64,000 nucleotides of DNA from Orenia metallireducens (lineage in GTDB: Bacteria; Bacillota; Halanaerobiia; Halobacteroidales; Halobacteroidaceae), in assembly GCF_003001995.1 (NCBI RefSeq), contig NZ_PVNB01000008.1, forward strand, positions 1-64,000, in the 5' to 3' direction. The stretch's first letter is position 1. The number at the start of each line of letters is the position of its first letter. The notes beneath the pieces were generated by a model that searched no databases, was not told where the DNA came from, and saw nothing but the letters and a program-made list of their open reading frames with translations. This document shows, piece after piece, positions 60,580 to 64,000 of this stretch. Made by a program: the position numbers and the translations under genes.

Positions 60580-61610
60580 TGAAGTTAGCTATTATTGCTT
60601 TGACTGAATCGGGAAGGACTTTAGCTAAGAGCTTAGGAGAGAAATTAGAAGAAGCTGAAATTTATTTACCAGTTAAATTGGCTGAAGGTGAGGATATACA
60701 TAGTTTTGATACAACTTTAAGGGAGTTAGTGGCTAAGCTGTTTGAAGAATATGATGCTTTAGTCTTTATTATGGCACTAGGAATTGTAGTTAGGGTAATA
60801 GCACCTTACTTAGCTGATAAGAGAAGGGATCCAGCTGTGGTAACCATTGATGAGACTGGGCAGAATGTAATCAGTACCCTGTCAGGGCACCTGGGGGGAG
60901 CTAATGGATTGACAGAGAAGATTGCAACTTTAATTGGAGCAAACCCTGTGATTAGCACAGCAACTGATTGTCATGGTAAGTTGGCAATTGATTTACTTGC
61001 TCAGAGATTGGATTGTGAGATTATTCCTTTTGAAAATCTAAAATTAGCCAATTCAGCAATAGTCAATGACAAGACTTTAAATATCTTTACAGATTATCAC
61101 TTAGAGCTAGATGAAGATGAGAATATTAATTTATATCCTTTAAAGGAGCTAGGGCAGAGGGAAGGTTTCCCTGTAATTATTACAAATAAAGCTATTGATT
61201 TCTCAGCAGAATATCTACAATTAGTTCCCAAGAATATCATTTTAGGTATTGGCTGTAGAAAGGGTATTAGTGTAACAGAGATAGAAGATGCTATCTCATA
61301 TGCTTTAGAGAAGTTGCAGCTAAGAAGAGAGAGTATCAAGGCTTTAGCTACTGTTGATTTAAAAAAGAAGGAAATAGGAATTGTAGAGGCTGCTAATAGC
61401 TTAGAGGTTCCTTTAAATATTATCAGTAGAGCAGAGATTAAAAGGGTAGACTTTGAATATACAAGTTCTGAATTTGTAAAAGAGAAGATAGGAGTTGGTG
61501 GTGTATGCGAACCAGTAGCAGTCTTAAGTGCAAAGAATTCTCAGTTACTCCTACCCAAGACGATCAAAGGAAGGGTAACAGTAGCGGTGGTAGAGGAAAG
61601 CTTTATGTAG
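60579..61610 (+). CDS. cbiG: Cobalt-precorrin-5A hydrolase CbiG
   Basis: A 343-residue enzyme that opens the delta-lactone of cobalt-precorrin-5A, releasing acetaldehyde. N-terminal and central parts carry EYDALVFIMALGIVVRVIAP, KRRDPAVVTIDETGQ and SGHLGGAN; the C-terminal domain carries ILGIGCRKG and GVCEPVAVLSA. Length typical. The next gene's open frame begins 106 bases before its stop, in a different frame. Confidence 0.94.
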   Translation: MKLAIIALTESGRTLAKSLGEKLEEAEIYLPVKLAEGEDIHSFDTTLRELVAKLFEEYDALVFIMALGIVVRVIAPYLADKRRDPAVVTIDETGQNVISTLSGHLGGANGLTEKIATLIGANPVISTATDCHGKLAIDLLAQRLDCEIIPFENLKLANSAIVNDKTLNIFTDYHLELDEDENINLYPLKELGQREGFPVIITNKAIDFSAEYLQLVPKNIILGIGCRKGISVTEIEDAISYALEKLQLRRESIKALATVDLKKKEIGIVEAANSLEVPLNIISRAEIKRVDFEYTSSEFVKEKIGVGGVCEPVAVLSAKNSQLLLPKTIKGRVTVAVVEESFM

Positions 61611-62323
61611 TGGGAATCGGTCCAGGGGATATCGAGTATATGAGTCTGAAAGCCTATCGAGTCTTGCAACAAGTAGATGTAGTGGTTGGTTATCAGACTT
61701 ATATTAAACTATTAGAAGAGATATTGACTGAAGAACAACAGGTAATAAGTAATGGTATGACCAAGGAGGTAGAGCGTTGCCGACAAGCAATTAATTTGGC
61801 TTTAGAAGGTGAAGAGGTGGCAATTGTCAGTAGTGGAGACCCTGGAGTCTATGGTATGGCTGGGTTGATTTTAGAGTTAGTAAAAGAAAATCCTAAGCTA
61901 GAAGTGGAGATAATCCCAGGAATTACAGCAGCTAATGCAGCAGCTTCATCACTAGGAGCACCTTTAATGCATGATTATGCTGTAATCAGCTTAAGTGATT
62001 TGATGACACCTTGGGAAGTGATAGAGAAGAGATTAGAGAAGGCAGCCGAGGGCGATTTTATAGTTGCTCTTTATAACCCTAAAAGTAAGAAGAGAATTAA
62101 GCAGGTTGAAATAGCTAGGAATATCTTCTTAGAGAATAGGAGTGCTGATACTCCTGTAGGTATCGTGCGTAAGGCTAAACGGGGGGATGAGGAGTTGATT
62201 GTTACTACTTTAGCAGAGATGTTAGAACATAAAATTGATATGCTAACTACGGTGATTATAGGAAATTCCCAGACCCTTAAGCAAGGTGATTTAATGGTAA
62301 CACCTCGTGGTTATCAGCTATGA
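61505..62323 (+). CDS. cbiH: Cobalt-factor III C17-methyltransferase CbiH
   Basis: A tetrapyrrole methyltransferase that methylates C-17 and contracts the ring. KLYVVGIGPGDIEYMSLKA, VSSGDPGVYGMAGL and IPGITAANAAASSLGAPLMHDYA are specific to CbiH/CobJ. The family start would be at KLYVVGIGPG (about 61598), but no ATG, GTG or TTG is there; the only standard in-frame start is ATG 61505, inside cbiG, adding about 32 residues unlike the family. GGAG lies 10 bases before it. The true start is therefore unsure. It overlaps cbiJ at ATGA. Confidence 0.92.
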   Translation: MRTSSSLKCKEFSVTPTQDDQRKGNSSGGRGKLYVVGIGPGDIEYMSLKAYRVLQQVDVVVGYQTYIKLLEEILTEEQQVISNGMTKEVERCRQAINLALEGEEVAIVSSGDPGVYGMAGLILELVKENPKLEVEIIPGITAANAAASSLGAPLMHDYAVISLSDLMTPWEVIEKRLEKAAEGDFIVALYNPKSKKRIKQVEIARNIFLENRSADTPVGIVRKAKRGDEELIVTTLAEMLEHKIDMLTTVIIGNSQTLKQGDLMVTPRGYQL

Positions 62324-63069
62324 TTTTGGTTTTGGCTGGAACTAAAGAGAGTCGAGAGATAATTGACCGGTTACAAGAGATAAATCAGCCTCTATTAGCT
62401 TCGGTGGTAACAGATTATGGCTATCAACTCTTAGTAGAATCAGGGGTTGAAGTAATTCAAGAAAAATTATGCTCAGAGAAGATGAAGGCATTAGCTAAAG
62501 AAAAGAAGATTAGTATGATTATTGATACAACTCATCCCTTTGCTCAAGAGGTCTCTTTGACTGCAATTAAGGTTACTCAGAGCTTAGGGATAGAGTATTT
62601 ACGTTTTGAAAGGGAAAGTCTAGAATTTGCTAATAATGAATTGCTCATCAAGGTTGATAGTTATGAAGAGGCTGCTAAACAAGCTAAAGAGTTTAATAGA
62701 ATCCTGTTAACTATTGGGAGTAGAAGGCTCCATTATTTTGTAGAGGAGTTAGAGAACTGGCAGGAGAGGTTAGTGGCAAGGGTACTACCTAATTGGAGGT
62801 TTATTAAGGAAGCTAATGAGTTAGGGTTTATCCCTAGAAATTTGATTGGGATGCAGGGACCCTTTACTAAGGAGTTAAATCAAAGGTTATTAGAGGATTA
62901 TCAGATTGATGTGCTAGTAACAAAAGCAAGTGGAAGGGTAGGAGGATTGAATACTAAGTTGGAGGCTGCTTTAGACTTAGGAGTCAAGGTGATTTTGATA
63001 ACTAGACCAGCTATCGAATATCCAAGGGTAGTGAGTGATTATCAGAGTTTAATGGAGACATTCAGATAG
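62320..63069 (+). CDS. cbiJ: Cobalt-precorrin-6A reductase CbiJ
   Basis: A 249-residue NAD(P)H-dependent reductase of the CobK/CbiJ family. It contains LAGTKESREI, the TDYGYQL segment, IDTTHPFAQEVS, GSRRLHYF, RVLPNW and GMQGPFTKELN, and a late TKASGRVGGLNTKLEAA, all typical. The start overlaps the cbiH stop (ATGA). Its own stop codon TAG (63067-63069) is the first part of a hairpin element. Confidence 0.94.
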   Translation: MILVLAGTKESREIIDRLQEINQPLLASVVTDYGYQLLVESGVEVIQEKLCSEKMKALAKEKKISMIIDTTHPFAQEVSLTAIKVTQSLGIEYLRFERESLEFANNELLIKVDSYEEAAKQAKEFNRILLTIGSRRLHYFVEELENWQERLVARVLPNWRFIKEANELGFIPRNLIGMQGPFTKELNQRLLEDYQIDVLVTKASGRVGGLNTKLEAALDLGVKVILITRPAIEYPRVVSDYQSLMETFR

Positions 63070-63133
63070 TGTGAGTGATTAGTGGGAGTGTGAGAAAAAG
63101 CTAATAAAAGACTCACCCCCACACTTACACTAT
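63066..63133. repeat. Hairpin element between two stop codons, copy 10
   Basis: ATAGTGT at 63066 and ACACTAT at 63127 are the ends; the left arm reads GTGTGAGTG...GTGGGAGTGTGAG and the right CTCACCCCCACACTTACAC. The TAG inside each end is the stop codon of a gene: cbiJ on the plus strand and the 43-residue gene on the minus strand. Confidence 0.85.
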
Positions 63134-63261
63134 TTCTTATTATAAGCCAATAAGATAACTTCTTTATCTGGGTGATCTTGATTGATCTTATCTTCAATCT
63201 TCTTAATCTCTGCCAACTCTGTTTGACTCAATTTAGAGAATTGATAATTTTCCATAGACAT
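63130..63261 (-). CDS. Small 43-residue protein inside the cobalamin locus, antisense orientation
   Basis: Starts at ATG 63261 behind a textbook SD (AGGAGGTGATAAT). The product is 43 residues, charged, helical in the middle (SQTELAEIKKIEDKIN) and ends in VILLAYNKK. It aligns without gaps for about 27 residues to the small protein at 5693-5824. A longer frame up to 63396 crosses a hairpin element and has no independent support. No known family is recognised. It points against the cbi operon, so it must have its own promoter, perhaps within or before 63300-63400. Confidence 0.75.
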   Translation of the reverse strand: MSMENYQFSKLSQTELAEIKKIEDKINQDHPDKEVILLAYNKK

Positions 63262-63333
63262 ATTATCACCTCCTGTATTATCAGCATGGCTCTTTATTAG
63301 TGGATTTATACAGATTAGCTGATGATGCTTAAT

Positions 63334-63401
63334 GGGTATAGTGCGACACTTTGGTCGCTGGCTAATAGCTACTAGCCAGAAGCTAAACTGTCCCAATATT
63401 C
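63334..63401. repeat. Heptamer hairpin element, short form, copy 11
   Basis: The first 35 bases are identical to the long copy at 56526, and the right end CCAGAAG, CTAAACT, GTCCCAATAT is the same too. In between it has only CTAATAG, CTACTAG. It lies between the small minus-strand gene and cobU. Confidence 0.9.
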
Positions 63402-63451
63402 ATTCTTCTACTAATATAAGAGGGTTATATCATCACAAAGGAGAGGTTCAA

Positions 63452-64000
63452 TTGAGCAGATTAATTTTAGTTTTAGGTGGAGCCAGAAGTGGTAAGAGTA
63501 GCTTTGCTGAAGAGATTGTGACTAAGCTTGGAGGATTAGATGTTACTTATCTTGCTACTTCAGAAGTTAGAGACCAAGAGATGGCAGATAGAGTAGCACA
63601 TCATCAAAATTCTAGACCGGCAGAATGGACTACTATTGAGGAGTCCAGGTATATAAGTGATGTTTTAGGTGATTTGAATGAGGGGGCAGTAGTCTTATTA
63701 GATTGTTTAACTTTATTGATTTCAAATCTATTATTAGATGATGAAGAATTTGGAGAAGGAGACTATGGTTTTAATAGAATGGATAAAGAAGAAGAGATTA
63801 TTGTTGAAGTTAAGAGGATTATTGGAGAAGCCAAAGAGAGAAATTTAACTTTAGTAGTTGTTTCTAATGAAGTTGGTCAAGGCTTAGTTCCAACTTATAA
63901 ATTAGGTAGGGTTTATCGGGATATTGTTGGTCAAGTCAATCAATTAGTGGCAAGTGAAGCTGATGAGGTCTATATTACTTATGCAGGAATACCAGTAGAG
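63452..64000 (+). CDS. cobU: Adenosylcobinamide kinase/phosphate guanylyltransferase, cut by window end
   Basis: The first 183 codons of a bifunctional enzyme that phosphorylates adenosylcobinamide and transfers GMP to it. P-loop LGGARSGKSSFAE, LATSEVRDQEM and RVAHHQNSRPAEW are typical of CobU/CobP; VLLDCLTLLISNLL and SNEVGQGLVP also match. An insert (LDDEEFGEGDYGFNRMDKEEE) lengthens the middle loop. TTG start with SD AAAGGAGAGG. The frame is open to the last base, and only a few residues (about five to fifteen by family length) should be missing. Confidence 0.94.
   Translation, partial: MSRLILVLGGARSGKSSFAEEIVTKLGGLDVTYLATSEVRDQEMADRVAHHQNSRPAEWTTIEESRYISDVLGDLNEGAVVLLDCLTLLISNLLLDDEEFGEGDYGFNRMDKEEEIIVEVKRIIGEAKERNLTLVVVSNEVGQGLVPTYKLGRVYRDIVGQVNQLVASEADEVYITYAGIPVE

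Noticed and set aside
63262-63396. N-terminal extension of the small minus-strand gene (to 88 codons)
   Set aside because: The extension translates hairpin copy 11. The strong SD and ATG at 63261 define the real start.
52603-63401. Hairpin elements considered as ordinary terminators
   Set aside because: Most lack a T tract and they lie inside an operon whose downstream genes must be transcribed. They also share ends unrelated to termination.

Overview
The window is low-GC DNA with short intergenic gaps, strong Shine-Dalgarno (SD) sites (often AGGAGGTGATAAT-like) and frequent hairpin terminators. Gene content points to an anaerobic Firmicute that makes cobalamin by the oxygen-independent route: DUF3189, CBO0543 and DUF541/SIMPL families, rubredoxin, an S-box methionine operon and a CbiMNQO/CbiX/CbiD/CbiG set. 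A halophilic Halanaerobiales member (Orenia/Halobacteroides type) is my best guess; this is inference from style, not a search. I saw no rRNA, tRNA, CRISPR array, transposase or phage gene.

Layout. 1-18.2 kb holds single genes and small clusters: PPOX-fold protein, acylphosphatase, methyltransferase, acetyltransferase, CorA, rubredoxin, Nudix hydrolase, a GAF-GGDEF diguanylate cyclase, YfcE-like phosphoesterase, flavodoxin, a secreted seven-repeat propeller protein, an exported lipin-like HAD protein, an NhaC-type antiporter, a peroxiredoxin, DeoD and a SIMPL protein. 18.4-21.5 kb is a sulfur/redox group: CoA-disulfide reductase fused to rhodanese, a membrane 4Fe-4S protein behind a CsoR/CstR-like operator, and a free rhodanese. 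21.5-30.4 kb has an L,D-transpeptidase, an M19 dipeptidase, a GH13 enzyme, a UbiA prenyltransferase and a chemoreceptor. 30.4-34.8 kb is a minus-strand methionine operon under a SAM-I riboswitch: a separate MetH reactivation-domain protein, a short MetH and a MetF-like protein. 35-45.3 kb contains a PAS histidine kinase, M29 aminopeptidase, amidase, FxsA and a three-gene unit of CHASE2-adenylate cyclase, FecR-domain protein and Crp/Fnr regulator. 45.3-51.1 kb is a pectin-use locus: three lipoproteins (PL1-type lyase, Ig-like/binding protein, pectinesterase) with a divergent AraC regulator. 51.1-64 kb is the cobalamin locus behind a cobalamin riboswitch: cobT, cbiMNQO, cbiX, cbiC, cbiD, cbiE, cbiT, cbiL, cbiF, cbiG, cbiH, cbiJ and the start of cobU.

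How the parts connect. The cobalamin locus makes the cofactor used by the B12-dependent MetH. Both loci are controlled by riboswitches, one sensing B12 and one SAM. The cyclase and the Crp-like regulator look like a cAMP source and receptor in one operon.

The most unusual signal is a family of at least twelve intergenic hairpin elements. Their arms are built from 6-8, mostly 7, base units, and several share one imperfect terminal inverted repeat (about GGATATTGCGACACTTT). They occupy every loose gene junction of the cobalamin operon, and in two places supply stop codons or the C-terminal tail of a gene. Also notable are three genes whose best-supported start codon is not ATG/GTG/TTG, and two 43-residue proteins that seem to be relatives.
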